Below are positions 1-12,357 of a stretch of DNA of 64,000 bases, piece after piece; the first letter of the stretch is position 1; each line of letters starts with the position of its first letter. The stretch lies in contig JARWMV010000249.1 of assembly GCA_030998015.1 (NCBI GenBank), positions 62,001 to 126,000 of the forward strand, written 5' to 3'. This DNA comes from Ceratorhiza oryzae-sativae. Taxonomy: Eukaryota > Basidiomycota > Agaricomycetes > Cantharellales > Ceratobasidiaceae. A program made the position numbers and the translations under genes. The notes below the pieces were generated by a model. That model searched no databases, was not told the origin of the DNA, and worked only from the letters and a program-made list of their open reading frames with translations.

Positions 1-809
1 GTCTGAAATACCACGTCAAACGGTCCTCACAGATTAAATCTTTCATCCCAAGCCTAACACATTAGCCCTAAGTTCAGCAAACCTGGGACGTCAAATACTT
101 ACGAAACCACGTGCGTTCTTGGTTCTGTGGACCCCACCATTCCATCAAAACGCCGATTACCGTGAAACAAATCAAGGCAACTTACCAGCCGTTCACGAGC
201 TGCCAACTCATCCATTGGCATGCTTTCCTGGCTCATAAAATGCAAATTCAGCTCGTACGCCATGCGGATAGCTAGCCCAATCTTTCGCCAACAACTCCCG
301 TCATCAGGCTCCCGCCAGTACGAGATGATGCTCAACGCTTGAATGTACTCGATTGTGCATATTCCATCAGCTAATGCTCGACCGACTAGTCGTTGCGCGA
401 GGTCGTGCGTCTGCTTGTAGAGTGCCGGATTGAAAAATCTACACGAGGCAGAGAGGATGGCGCTATAGAGAACCTTGGAGCGGCGCCGGACATAGTGTGG
501 AGTATGCAGGGCCGGATCCAACAAAGCTAGGACCGGATTCAGCACCGTATGGAAACTATGGTATCAGCTCATAAACATTATAACAGTCTTGGTCATCATA
601 TAGCACACTGACGAGTAAAATAGCCCAATGACGCTGTCCTCGGGTATAATCCCCAAGCTGACTGGGTCATCGTAGCCCTCTTCGGTCGTCTGTTCCGGCT
701 GTGGCGACCCCGCTCTCGAATCTGCTAGCTGACTTGCAACGGTATATTCCCGGAGAGACGTAAGGGGGCCTGTCGGCTCGGTCCTGAAAAAGTCAATATA
801 GTAGGACAT
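1..809 (-). CDS. Fungal transcription factor (fungal_trans middle homology region), left-truncated
   Basis: Partial gene running off the left edge. The first visible exon (about 809-610) is spliced to an exon holding a typical fungal-specific transcription factor region: NPVLALLDP, then SKVLYSAILSASCRFF, then ISYWREPDDGSCWRKIGLAIRMAYEL in two parts. After a further intron comes ARERLNQERTWF, the usual continuation of this domain, and a GTAAGT donor at about 98 leads out of the window. The family regulates transcription in the nucleus, usually through an N-terminal Zn2Cys6 cluster. No such cysteine cluster is visible upstream before the neighbouring gene ends at 1240, so the protein may lack a DNA-binding domain or have an undetected 5' exon. 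The start at 809 is provisional. The domain call is firm and the regulatory target is unknown. Confidence 0.75.
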
Positions 810-1239
810 GGTGGACTTGAGGATATAAAGATTCTCGTACCCGTCTGCCGGTTAGCGATTTATTATTTCATGCGAACCGCGTGTGCGTCAGCTTGGACCT
901 AATTGAAATGGTGAAAATGATAGGCGATTAAAACGTACTCGGTTGGCCGGTAGAAGAGTTCGTTGGAACAGTAGTCTTTCCGTTCACCACTGTCGGCATT
1001 CCAAGGCGTTTTGCACGGGTCGGTCCGTGTCGGGTGTCGTAAGACGGGATTGCAGAGAACATAACGGAGCACGACCCAGCCGGGACCACCCACCCAACTT
1101 TATATACATCGCCCCAATCACGGTATACAACCGATCTCGGAGAAATAGCCCTCGAAAACACCGAGGCGGCACAACATTTACTCAATTGCCCGATATAACA
1201 TTAAAAAGGCTAAATCTTATTATCATGCCCCACTTCTAA
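810..1239. other. Intergenic, no gene recognised
   Basis: About 430 bases between the start of the transcription factor and the stop codon of the importin gene, both on the minus strand. Small overlapping ORFs occur in several frames, but none resembles a known family. It should hold the promoter of the transcription factor and the 3' end of the importin transcript. Confidence 0.4.
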
Positions 1240-4200
1240 TCACATGGCGGTGGTAGCGTATCCAAACGCAGATCCCTCGAGCCCTCGCGCGACTAATGCA
1301 TACTCGTTTGCAGCCTCTTTTGTTTTCTTTGTTGAACGTGTACTTGACTATAAGTCAGCCTTTTTGACCCTATATAAGCGAAGAAGTATACGGAATGCTC
1401 ACCCAAGCACCGATTTCATAAACTTCTCGCGTGCAGCAGCCGGTATCCTCGCGTTGCTCGGGTTATCCTACATCCAGCACGCCTATCTTCAGCCTCTACT
1501 TCTCACATCCATGACGTCTACCCACCACCATCAATAAAGAGTTCATCCAATTCCTCGATTCTGCTGGTGCTCGGGAGACCAAACTTGACAGTAATTCCGA
1601 TAAGTTAGGTACGGTCGACCGAGGTGCCGATCCCCCAATACCGAGGAGCAATGCTTCCATGAGTATTGCTCCCTGTCGTCGCACAAGTGCGTCGCCTAGT
1701 TCAACTAGCGCGCTATCATTCCTGGTCTTGCGCAAGAACATGGTCTATTTCATCTCACTAAGTTTGGTGGAGATGGCTGAGATCGAAACCAAACACACCA
1801 TGAAATTACACGCATTCACAAGTGAATACCTCTCTTGAAGAGTCAATGCCGTTGCGGTGAGCCTGAATAGCCCATCTGACATGTCGTGCTGCATCTCAAG
1901 AATTACCCGAGGAAAGTGCGTCCCAACCTAAACCTAATCAGTAAAATTCTACCGCAGAATTCAACTCAACGTACTTTGGTGAGATATCCGAAAAAGTCTT
2001 GGGCTACGTCTGGGTTGCCTTCCATCGCCGACCCACCTCCGTTTCCTAGCATTGCCAATCCGGCTCCAACCAATCCAGCCGTAGCGCCCGCCACTACGGC
2101 CGTTCTCCTCATCACCTCCGCATCGCCTTCCCTCGCCAGTCGGGGCCACATTGGCGGATCTAATTGAACAACCAGCAACGCAGCGAGTGACAGCCAAACG
2201 GCCGTAAGCTGAACCCGGGCAGCAGTGCATACAAGTTCGAGTAACGGCTCAGGCGAAAGCGATAGCAAGGTCGCATCCGAAGGAAGGGCCGTAATTGATT
2301 TAATCAACTCACTCACAGCCTCACAGCACCCCTATCAACGCCGTCTTCCCTTTGCAAATCCAAAAGAGGGAACTCACAGTACTAGCCTCCGCATCAACGC
2401 ACCATCGCGCCATGATGTTCCCTACAAGTCTAACAATCTCGTCCCTGAGCGCCACCATCTGAGGGTCTGCTCGCGCTCGCTCAATCCCGGCCAAGAGAGC
2501 CTGGCCTTCGGGAGTGTCCGGGTCTTCAAGCGCAAATGCGAAGATGTCGTTGGAACGGGTCAACCCTTTGCTACAGGCCGTCAGAGCTCCGAGGTGTGCG
2601 ATTGTGGCGTCGCGCGCGACTTCTGCCGGCTAGAGCCGAAGTGTCAGGCGTGAGAACGATGAGGGAAAAAGAGTAACACACCACGTTCGCATCATTGAGG
2701 ATTTGACTAAGGCCAGACACGACGGGTGTCACGACACCCTTAGATTATCGTCATCAGCTATTGTTCAGCCTGATGAACAAGTCTCAATTACTCACCAAAA
2801 TTGGATCAATCGCCTCATTAGGTGGCAATGCCTGAATAACGCTCGCAATACTCTGCAAAACCTTGCCTTTTTCGTTTGCCTGCGCTCCTGCCTCATTCAT
2901 CAATCTTGCCTTTCCTGACCGGCTCGAACTCACCGGTATTCTCGGTAGCCTCTGGTGCAGCTCTCCAAAGCTTTGTATGTGTGGAGCAAGCCTTGTACGA
3001 TTCGCATCACATAGCTCCTTGAGTGCCCGCGCTGCATCCGAACAGACAACTGGTTCTTCGAGCGCAGTAACTACGTATCCGACTGCGTCGAGCAACAGTC
3101 CTGCCCCTTCTCCATGGTGCCCGCTCGGGACGCCTAATAGCCCGTTAGCCGGCACGGGGGTAGGAGTCGATCCTCGATCATCTGGTGCAGGCGTCCCAGC
3201 CCTCGTCCGCGCGCCAGTGGTAAACCAGGTAGCGTACGCCCCAACAGTGGCCAACGCCGTTCGTCTAACACGATGTGTGCCCGCACGCGGCAGTCGACCT
3301 AACACTTGGGGTCCGAACAGGGTTGCCAACGCTGGATTGGGGTCAACGGGAAGTGCTTCTTGGATCGCCTTGACATTGTGAAGTGTGGATTCCACATCCT
3401 AGCGGATATATAAAGAGTATTTGTAAAGGAGACCGGTGAAATGAGAAGAGACGTGTACCTCCCAGTTGACACGCTCAGCCGCTAGTTGAGGAACCAATGG
3501 CTCGATCAGAGCTCGAAGCATGTCGTCTCTCAGAACGTAATATCTAGGCCGCCAAGATGCTTTTGGATGCTCCCTGTGGGAAATTAAGAAACTCACGCAT
3601 TGATCAGCGCGTCTCCTACATCCCTTCGATAACTATCCGCACATTTTATCAGCTCGAATACTTTTTTTCAACTACCTACCACTCACTTGGCAAATTTTTC
3701 CCTCTGGTCTGCTCTCCCGCGTCGATAATCAGCGCCAGACACTACACAAGTCTTAAACCTACCTTTTGCCCATCCACTCACATCCGCAGGCCACATAACC
3801 TTACGCTTCAAAATTTTGACGAGTTCAAGATAAATCATCTTGGCCATGTTCCACAATTCGCCCTGCGGATCGCCCACATAATCGGCATCGAGCAATGCTT
3901 CTTCGAGGAGATACCAGAACGGAAGCACCATCTGCTTGTGGGATACGAGATCTAATACTGAAATTTCACCCTATAGACTTCTGACGCACCTCGCTCTCAT
4001 CCTCGTCAACCCCAAACCACCCGGGAAATCCAGTGTAACCAAGCGCAACCTTGATCAAAGCTTGAACACGCTGTTCGGTCAGGTGCCCAGCAATGTATTG
4101 AGTCGAATGTTCGCCTAGGGCTGTCACGAGCTTGCAGACCGAGTGCGAGATAGTGCTCGAGTCAGCCACTATTCACCGGAGCATCGTTTGAATCTATTCC

Positions 4201-5526
4201 AAAAGGGAAGGAGAAAGACGTACAACTAACAGCACTCTCCATTATCCCTACGCCAAATCCTCTATCCATTCCAACAATGGGATCGTCAAGGTGCGTATGC
4301 CAGCTCCACCCTCGGAAAGAGCTGACTTAGTCAAGATCTCTTGCAAGACATCTGAAGAAGCTGCAAAGATATCCTCGTCTGCTGATGGAGAAAGCATGTC
4401 GATGAGGAGTGGGATAAGTGGTGTTATGTTACTAATTTGGGGGTTAGTCCAAGCAAAGGGGACAAAGAAATAGTGGAATCAGACGGACTCTGCAGGAATC
4501 CCCCATCCAATCCAGGCTTCCAGACACTTGAGCGCCGCCCCTCCAGCTGTGCCCATGGACGCAGAAGCGGCTTGGACAACAGCTTGAGCAGCATCTCGAA
4601 GTATTTGATCCATTTGGGATCTACGCATAAAAAATCAGTAGCGAGGAAACATCATTGAAGTATTAAAAATAATGGAGCATACTTTTTAGCAGCGATCAAA
4701 TCACTCCTGGCCATTCCTCTGCGACAATCGTCAAAAACTCCAAGACGAGTTCTGGCGAAGCTCCGCTAGCACTCAAGGATTGGGCTGTTCCGAGAACCCA
4801 ATTTGGCCATTTCGATTCGGTTTCTTGGGCGGATTTCGGTACCAAGCGTAATGCTAGAGAGCAGAGCTACCGTGGGAATCACATGAATTGTGGAACAGGA
4901 GAACGAGAAACGGATAATACATACGCAACAAATAGCTTCCTCGTCGTTAACCTTGGAAGGTTCCTCGCCGCAGCTCTCCCCGCGAGCTCAAGTAGCATGT
5001 CCCGCAAAGCTTGTGCGTGTTCCTGTGGAAAGGCATCCCTGGACACAATTCACTGATGTCACTCATCCAGCCGATCCAAAACAATCAGAACAACCTAACC
5101 AGTCGCGGGCAATCTTAACCTGAACCGTCAAAGCCCCAAAGAACTGGACGTTCGGATCCTATAAACGCCAAGACGGCGTGTAAGTCCGGGAGAAAGGATG
5201 ATGAGGAAAGAATGTCACTCACAGATGATTCCAAAAACGGAACAACCAACCCCCAAGCCTCCGGCCGTCGCTGGACCTCCAGGAGTTCCCTTGATTTAGA
5301 GTGTTGGTTTCCTAACGCGGTACTGGGACTGATATGGAGATGTGACGCGCCTGTTGATGCTCTGTTGGACCTCGGGACGCGTTGTCGGTGCGTACAACTG
5401 TGTCACTAACTGTCGAGATAATTAAGTAATGGGCCAGATGAAATGAATATATTATGATGGATTCACTTGTTGAGCTTGTGCGATGTCCTGGGGCGAGAGC
5501 GCCACTTGAAATGGCGAGTCGGACAT
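1240..5526 (-). CDS. Importin-13 / transportin-3-type karyopherin beta
   Basis: Large multi-exon gene for a nuclear transport receptor of the importin-13/transportin-3 group. These HEAT-repeat proteins carry cargo across the nuclear pore under Ran control. Readable segments in order: start MSDSPFQVALSPQDIAQAQQ (ATG at 5526), EVQRRPEAWGLVVPFLESS, HSVCKLVTALGEHSTQYIAG, VLPFWYLLEEALLDADY, YYVLRDDMLRALIEPLVPQL, a long exon with LFGPQVLGRLP and NKVLQSIASVIQALPP-like text, and APRSTVPNLSELLSSLVSR. The last exons read ARIPAAAREKFMKSVLG, then TKKTKEAANEYALVARGLEG, ending in TAM and TGA at 1240. The order matches the family from end to end. Introns are about 50 nt. The splice between the first two coding segments (about 5340-5400) is not resolved. 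The next genes downstream are divergent chitinases. Confidence 0.87.
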
Positions 5527-5958
5527 CGGGTGGCAGATCTGGTAGAAAAAAGTACGAGGCTGAGGATTGACGCCTGCCCTTCAGATGCGATTCAAACTGT
5601 AGTCAAGCGCCGGCGCTTAGTTACCAAGCCAAATGTCAAGGCAAATACCCAAAATCCAAGTCAGCCAATTGCTTAGTGTCCCCAGTGCTACGCAAGATAT
5701 ATTGAGAAGTCCTGGAGATAATTATTTCCTCCCCGAGTGTGAGTAGCGCCTGAAGTGCTCACTGACTTCCCCGGAATTTCAGCCTTCCGCCAAGAAGACT
5801 CTTCAGCACTATTATTGGTCCAAAGCGTACTAATATAGTTGTCCATGCCATAAAACCTCTGGAAGCTATTGGCAGCGAAGTTAGATATTTGGCTGTTGGC
5901 TGAGAAGTTTCAGCCTCGGCCACGGTTTCCCTAATATGTCGTCATATGTATTGGACAT
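5527..5958. other. Divergent intergenic region between importin and chitinase 1
   Basis: About 430 bases upstream of both the minus-strand importin gene and the plus-strand chitinase, so it should hold both promoters. No coding signal was recognised. The only motif noted is the TATA box of the chitinase. Confidence 0.45.
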
Positions 5959-5966
5959 TATAAATA
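5959..5966 (+). promoter_or_regulatory. TATA box of chitinase copy 1
   Basis: TATAAATA lies about 90 bases upstream of the chitinase ATG at 6056. The tandem copy has the same octamer at nearly the same distance from its ATG, so the core promoter seems to have been duplicated with the gene. Confidence 0.6.
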
Positions 5967-6055
5967 CCCCCCAGACTCGTCCAGTCCGCCCACAGAACTC
6001 ACACTCTCTCTCATTGACTGGGTTTTTTTACTCTCCTTCTCTGCGATATCTACTT

Positions 6056-7721
6056 ATGCGTGCTGCCTTCATTACTTGTATTGTGGCTGGTGCTGCTCAC
6101 ACAGCACTCGCGTGGGCGCCTTCCGATGCGCGCTATAATCATAGACGGTTGGCCTCTATTATGAAACCTGGGCAGAAGAACAAAGAGCCCGTGGCTACGA
6201 GCTGGTTCGCCTCATGGAATGCGAAGGACTTCCCGCTTTCTGACATTAGTTGGCCCAAGGTGAGCTACGCTAGCGCTGCGCCATAGCTGAGCATTGAACG
6301 TTTTTTTGTGGATAGTATACGAACATAGGCTATAGCTTTGGGTGTGTAGGAATGCCTGCTCTTTTCAAATAAAAATAATGACTCGTTTTAATAGACAAAC
6401 AACGCCCGACATTAACTTTGTAAACATCTCCAACCCGGACGTGTTCAAAGATTTTGTTTCAACCGCGCATGCGAACGTAAGCCACTTTACACATGTAGCT
6501 GAGGCTGAATATAACCACTGATTTCTTATATCATATAGAACTGTTCTGCATCCCTTACACTTGGAGGGTGGGCAGGAAGTCAATACTTCAGCACGGCAGT
6601 CGCGACGGCTCAAAATAGGACGGCGTTCGTGAAGACGCTTTCGACCCTGGTGCATGAACACCAGCTCGATGGGCTGGATTTCGAGTACGTGTCATGCCCC
6701 TTCCTTGAACTCCTAAAAGTCGCTGAATCAAGCATTATAGTTGGGAATATCCCAACGCGGCGGGATTGGCTGTAACACCAAATCCCCTAACGACACGGCC
6801 AACTTCCTCGAATTCCTCACCGAACTTCGTACGGCTCTACCAGATACCACCTTAACTGCTGCGGCCGCCATCGTCCCCTTCAATTCTCCTGACGGAACAC
6901 CTTTGCCCGACGTATCTGGATTCGCATCCGTCTTGGACTACGTCGCGATCATGAACTATGACGTTTGGGGACCATGGAGCAACACGGTGGGGCCCAATGC
7001 GCCGCTGAACGATACGTGTGCGGCAGATCCGTCGGAAAAAGTTGGGAGTGCTGTGAGTGCTGTCCATGCGTGGACAGCTGCTGGGATTCCCGCGGACCAG
7101 CTCGTGTTGGGTGTGGCGGCATATGGCCACTCGTATGTCGTTGCTCCCTCTGCAGCTATCTCCAGCTCTTCGAAAGCCCTCGTACCTTATCCGGCCTTCG
7201 ACAAATCCGCGCATCCTCATGGTGATGCTTGGGATACCATAGTGCCTTACGATGTATGCGGCAACCCTGAGGTATTCGGCGGAAACTGGAATTTCTGGGG
7301 TTTGATCGAGGGAGGGTTTTTGAATAAGAACGGCACGGTAAACTCGGCGGAGGGAATAATGTATCGATATGACGAGTGCAGCCAGACTGTAGGATAGCTT
7401 TTCTTCTGGTTCACTGGTTGTTTGATACTGACGCTAGCTTTAGCCATATGTGTACAACCAAACCTCTAAGATTATGGTGTCATATGACGATGCAACCTCC
7501 TTCAGTAGGAGCTCTCCTTTTCTCTGCCTTGATCTCTTCTGATTCTCTGCTTCCCAATTTCAGCTGCGAAAGGCCATTTCATCAAAAACCTTGGCCTTCG
7601 TGGGTTCGCCATGTGGCAAACCGGCGGCGACTATCATGACATTCTCCTCGACTCGATTCGTTCCGCCGCCGACTTCCCCAAGGTTGGTGACAATGAGGAA
7701 GATTGTGAAGAAGATTATTGA
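6056..7721 (+). CDS. GH18 chitinase, tandem copy 1 (frameshifted)
   Basis: Secreted glycoside hydrolase family 18 enzyme, expected to cleave beta-1,4 bonds of chitin. ATG at 6056 opens a signal peptide (MRAAFITCIVAGAAHTALA). Exons then read VATSWFASWNAKDFPL, YTNIGYSFG, TTPDINFVNISNPDVF, CSASLTLGGWAGSQYFSTA and LDGLDF. The catalytic DxxDxDxE motif is completed across an intron as DFD|WEYPN (Glu at 6745-6747). Directly after WEYPN one base is missing compared with copy 2 (about 6757-6762), and the reading frame jumps to GIGCNTKSPNDTANFLEF. From there the domain continues through LDYVAIMNYDVWGPW and GLRGFAMWQTGGDYHD to TGA at 7721. If the missing base is real, the product is cut just after the active site. 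It may be an assembly error. The C-terminal tail is shorter than in copy 2. Confidence 0.85.
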
Positions 7722-9910
7722 CCGTAGCATGGTCGAAAAGCACCTGCATTGATTAGCATTGTGAGTTGATCCGCTGAGTACGGGTATACATGCTACTGGC
7801 GGTCGTTGTTTCTTCCCGGTTTCCTATTTATAGATATCACATACAAATACATACCGTCTTTACTGTTTTTAATTACGAATCCTGAATTCGGCACATAAGA
7901 AATTTGAGTGTTTTCGTCACAGACGATCTGTGGCGAGAATTCTTGATATCTACTTGCGCATTTACATAACGTCATAGTTTGGTGAATTGGTTTGGACAGA
8001 ATGGACTTCTTCACAATTCAGTCTGGCTACACGGCTGCCATGATAAAAACTAGCGGTTGCCACTGTAAAATAGGCCCGACACAACGGGATATAGCCAGGA
8101 TTTCCAATTGGCTTAAATCAGTCCACCCAGGATTGCGTATAGCTAATGTACTGCCAAATCCGCCAGAAATCACGAGCGTGGAATTCGCTCTGCGATCAGT
8201 CCCCATGCTTGGAAGTGCTCGTGGTCTCTGGCGGGTTTACCAGCGTGATATCCAGCCACTACAACCATACATATCTAGTCATTACCCCCAGACAAAGCTA
8301 TCGACCAAAATGGATTACAGCTCTTTTCCGTCTCCCCACCACATGTTCAGAGCCTTACGCTCGCACGCTAGACTCAGCGCGTAAGGCCCGATTGATCATC
8401 ACGCATCTACCGTATACATGCAACCTTGGAGAACGCTTTTAGATACTTCTATCCTATGGACCCCATGGTGAGCCCCACCTGCATACTACCCAGTCAGGGG
8501 CTAAGTGCTCAATGGTTAACATAAACACAACCTTGCGCTTACAGGAAGGCCCACTCTTTTCAAACCTCTGCACATGTCCAACTTAGAGTCACTCGTTGAG
8601 CAAAGCCTTAGAATCAGATGTTCCGAAGTCTACAGACGATTTCGCTGCTTAATTACTGGCTGCTTTGGTTAAACATACCCCGACTCCACTCGGAAAGAAG
8701 AGCATCTGTGAGAGCATTGTTGAGTGTCAAGCGGCTGCAACAGCCCACGACCCGTTTGCAGATAAACTTGTTCAGCTTAACATATTACGATACCGGGCTT
8801 CTGGTTCCAAGTGAGCCTAGGCATCAGCTGTGGACCGCCTGATTGCTGATCATTTACTGCTGTGAGTGAGAGCAAGTGGTTACCGAACTCTGGGTGTCAG
8901 CAATGATCTGTCCTGGTAGGGTGACCTTGGCCAGGGTATAATGCCTAGCAAGCACTTTATTAAGCAAGCTAAGCTTGGGTCCACGAAAATGAAACAACTG
9001 CTAAGACACAAACATGACAAGGTCACTTGAGCTAAAAGCTCTTCAGGCCCTGCTACCTGATAATCACCACAGCGTGCTATCGGATCAGAACGATCATGAT
9101 GCTTTCACATCCCAAAAGGTATCGACTTCTCCCGAATTGCAGCTCTTCTTCATGAACCCGTCGCACGTATTGCCATTTTTACTGGGCCGGGGCTCGGTGA
9201 GCCGATCAAAGGTTTTCTGAAATCAAACTGATTTTGTGTTAGAAACAAACGACCAACGTGTGGATTGTACCGGAGAGGTTTAGCCGAACGGATTTGGTGA
9301 ACCGTATCGGAAACACAGTTACTCTGAGTTTCGATGAGTGTTCAAACTTTGCACTGATGACTGGTTGGGTCAAAGCGATACTGGTGTGTTATCCTAGTTC
9401 CAGGTGAGGCCTTGGTGTAAATTTTTACGAAGCTATTTAGGAAAAATAAAATAAATACCTTGTATGCGGGATACACGGTGGCATCTCGGGTTTCCCCAGA
9501 GGGAACGAACTCTCCTCTCATTGCAGTGCACGCCACATGCGCAAAAATACTTCACCCGAGTGGGATGCGGAAACTCGCATCTCGCATCTTGAGAGAGTAG
9601 GAAGAGTTGGCTGTGCTCCCGGAGGATGGTAGTTCGGATGTCCTTTTATGCGCCCTGCACTGCATGCAAGTCTCCACCTGGTCCACATTCATTCGTGGCA
9701 AAAGCGCAACTTTAGTTCACTCCTTGGTAGATTTTTATTGAAAGCTATCCCTGCGTATGAGGTGGCAAGTAAGCAATCAACTGCACCCAAGTCGATGCCA
9801 CCCAAAGCCGCGGCAAGCTCAAGGGGGCGAAAAGCGCCTGGCGCCTAAGTGCCAAGGCGCCACACGACGGGTCATCCTTTGTACTTGATGTCCCTGATAT
9901 ATTGGCGTGA
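7722..9910. other. Spacer between the tandem chitinases, no gene recognised
   Basis: About 2.2 kb separating the two chitinase copies. It has many short ORFs on both strands but none with recognisable domains, splice-linked continuity or composition like its neighbours. It holds the 3' end of copy 1, the promoter of copy 2 and one short GC-rich inverted repeat. A decayed mobile element cannot be excluded, but I see no terminal repeats or transposase. Confidence 0.4.
9840..9861. repeat. Short GGCGCC inverted repeat
   Basis: Perfect 7-base inverted repeat: GGCGCCT at 9840-9846 and AGGCGCC at 9855-9861, around an 8-base spacer. Another partial GCGCC copy lies just upstream. It could fold into a small hairpin. 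It is about 150 bases upstream of the chitinase 2 ATG. Function unknown. Confidence 0.5.
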
Positions 9911-9918
9911 TATAAATA
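9911..9918 (+). promoter_or_regulatory. TATA box of chitinase copy 2
   Basis: TATAAATA about 92 bases upstream of the ATG at 10010, the same octamer and spacing as in front of copy 1. Confidence 0.6.
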
Positions 9919-10009
9919 ATGTATGGCCTCGCGTTGTGCGCCCCTCACAACTTGTACTTCCCCTCGTCGGCTGGTTTTTTGTCTTTCTTTTTCTCTGCCA
10001 CAACGATCG

Positions 10010-11854
10010 ATGCGTTCTGCTTTTGTTGTTTGTTTTGTGGCCGGCGCTGCTAGTTCAGCGTCCGCGTGGCCGTTCAATGCCCATCATCACCGTCGACAGT
10101 TGATTCCTACCCCAACCCCGACCAACACGACTAGAGAGCCCGTTGCTGCAACTTGGTTTGCGTCGTGGCATGCGCAGGATTTTCCACTTGCCAACCTGAG
10201 TTGGCACAAGGTGAGCTGTTTATGTGATCTACGACGACCAGACGCTGATCAGTTTTCACGAATAGTATACGACTGTTACCTATAGCTTTGCGTATGTTTT
10301 CTCAATATATATTCCTCAAACGAGGCTCATGACGCAACTCTGACAGGCTGACGACACCGGACGTCAACGTTGTGAATATCACAGATCCAGATGTATTCCA
10401 AGAGTTTGTTTCAACCGCCCATGCAAACGTGAGGTACTCTGCACAGCCAGAGAGGAAGGCAATGCTGATCCCTTGCAACGCGTATAGAACTGCTCTGCGA
10501 GTATATCTGTTGGAGGCTGGACAGGAAGCCAGTACTTTAGCACGGCTGTGGCGACCGCTCAAAACAGGACGGCGTTCGTCAAGACACTTTCGACGCTTGT
10601 GAAGGATAATAACCTCGATGGCCTGGACTTCGAGTACGTGCTTTATACGCATGGTTTTCTGGAACGGTATTGAGTAAATCTAACAGCTGGGAGTATCCCA
10701 ACGCAGACGGGATCGGCTGTAACACCAAATCCCCCGAAGACACCGCCAACTTCCTCGAATTCCTCACCGAACTCCGCACCGCACTTCCCAACACCACATT
10801 GTCTGCAGCAACGGCTATCACGCCCTTCATGTCTGCCGACGCGACACCCTCGACCAGTGTGTCTGGATTCGCATCCGTCTTGGACTACATTGCGATCATG
10901 AACTATGACATTTGGGGTTCTTGGAGCAATACAGTGGGGCCCAACGCGCCGCTGAACGACACCTGCGTGACAAATCCGGCCGACAAAGTCGGGAGCGCCG
11001 TGAGCGCTGTTCAGGCGTGGACGGCTGCTGGGATTCCAGCCAACCAGCTGGTTTTGGGTGTTGCCTCGTATGGACACTCGTTTGTTGTCGCTCCCTCGGC
11101 TGCTATTTCACCCAACTCGCCCAATGCTCTCGTTCCGTACCCCGCATTCGACAAATCCGCCCACCCTCAAGGTGATGCTTGGGACACTGCTCCTGAACCT
11201 GGTGCGGTCGATGTGTGTGGTAACCCTGAGGTGCTGGGCGGGAACTGGGACTTTTGGGGGCTGATCCAGGGTGGATTCTTGAACGAGAACGGCACGGTAA
11301 ACTCGGCGGGGGGTGTTATGCATCGATTCGATGAATGTAGCCAAACTGTAAGCCCCATGCACCCTGTTTCCTTTGGTCGATACAGTATTGATAATTCTTA
11401 TTAGCCGTATGTGTATAACCAAACCTCTGGAATCATGGTGTCATATGACGATGCTACATCCTTTGGTAGGTGCTCAACTATTAATTTTCGTTGATTGAAT
11501 TTAACGATGGTATTTCTCTCTGCAGCTGCAAAAGGACAGTTTATCAAGAGTCTTGGGCTTCGTGGTTTTGCCATGTGGGAAGCCGGTGGCGATTATGATG
11601 ATATCCTTCTCGACTCGATTCGTGCTGCAGCAGGGTTTCCGACAGTTGACGATAGAGGACCATGCGAAGCTGGACCTGAAACCACCACGACCGGTTCAAT
11701 TGCCCCAACGTCGACGGACACTTCTATCGTGACATTGACCGATTCCGCTGCACCAACTGAGACCGATCCTAGTTCAACCGAGACTGACACATCGGCTGCT
11801 CCGAGCGAGACGCCTGACCCGAATTTGGGCGCGCAGGATTCTGGGGAATACTAA
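10010..11854 (+). CDS. GH18 chitinase, tandem copy 2
   Basis: Secreted chitinase and intact-looking partner of the copy at 6056. ATG at 10010 starts a signal peptide (MRSAFVVCFVAGAASSASA). Spliced exons give VAATWFASWHAQDFPL, LTTPDVNVVNITDPDVFQEF, a substrate-barrel strand ending GGWTGSQYFSTA, and the active-site motif DGLDFD|WEYPNADGIG, read through an intron whose GTACGT donor leaves GA to be joined to C. The catalytic Glu is at 10691-10693. The barrel continues with LDYIAIMNYDIWGSW, LVLGVASYGHSFVVAPSA and LRGFAMWEAGGDYDD. The last exon adds a Ser/Thr/Pro-rich tail that looks suited to O-glycosylation or wall anchoring. No chitin-binding module is visible. Exon layout matches copy 1 exactly, which indicates tandem duplication. 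Confidence 0.92.
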
Positions 11855-12357
11855 ATGTTCAGGTGCTGGACACATGCTACTTGACGTAGCTCATTCATCC
11901 CTTTTTTTAACCCCCTGTTAGATACCCTATGTGAATATATGCCGTCTTTTATTGTGAGTTTAAAATTTTCGCGAAGTAAGCCCTTGTCTTTTGGCCCTAA
12001 ACAAACATGGTATCACATCCCCAAGTTTGATCGACGCATGCGAATGTCATCACCTAACCCCTTTTGGCTTAAATTAGAGTCGTATACGACCGTTGATGCT
12101 CTCACGCAGGGAGGTAACTCGTGGCTAAGATACAAATCGTACTACAGAGTACAGTAAGAATAGAATACATGAAAAGAAAAGAAAAATACGATACCTTAGC
12201 TCAACTACGAAGGTAGAGAACTAAGGAAGGAGAGGGGGTTCCCGCGAACTCACGCATGACATCAGAGAGGGGGAATACGAAACAAAAACAAATACACGCA
12301 TACATGTACGCATACGATTGTAAATTCAACAGATGCCTGACCACTGCAGCCACCACC
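11855..12357. other. Intergenic, no gene recognised
   Basis: About 500 bases between the chitinase 2 stop and the pseudogene. It includes an A-rich stretch (about 12150-12190). No coding sequence recognised. Confidence 0.4.

Noticed and set aside
2863..3381. 172-codon plus-strand ORF inside the importin gene
   Set aside because: Antisense shadow of the exon carrying LFGPQVLGRLP; no independent family resemblance.
7722..9910. Possible transposon between the chitinases
   Set aside because: No terminal inverted or long terminal repeats, target-site duplication or transposase/reverse transcriptase motif could be read.
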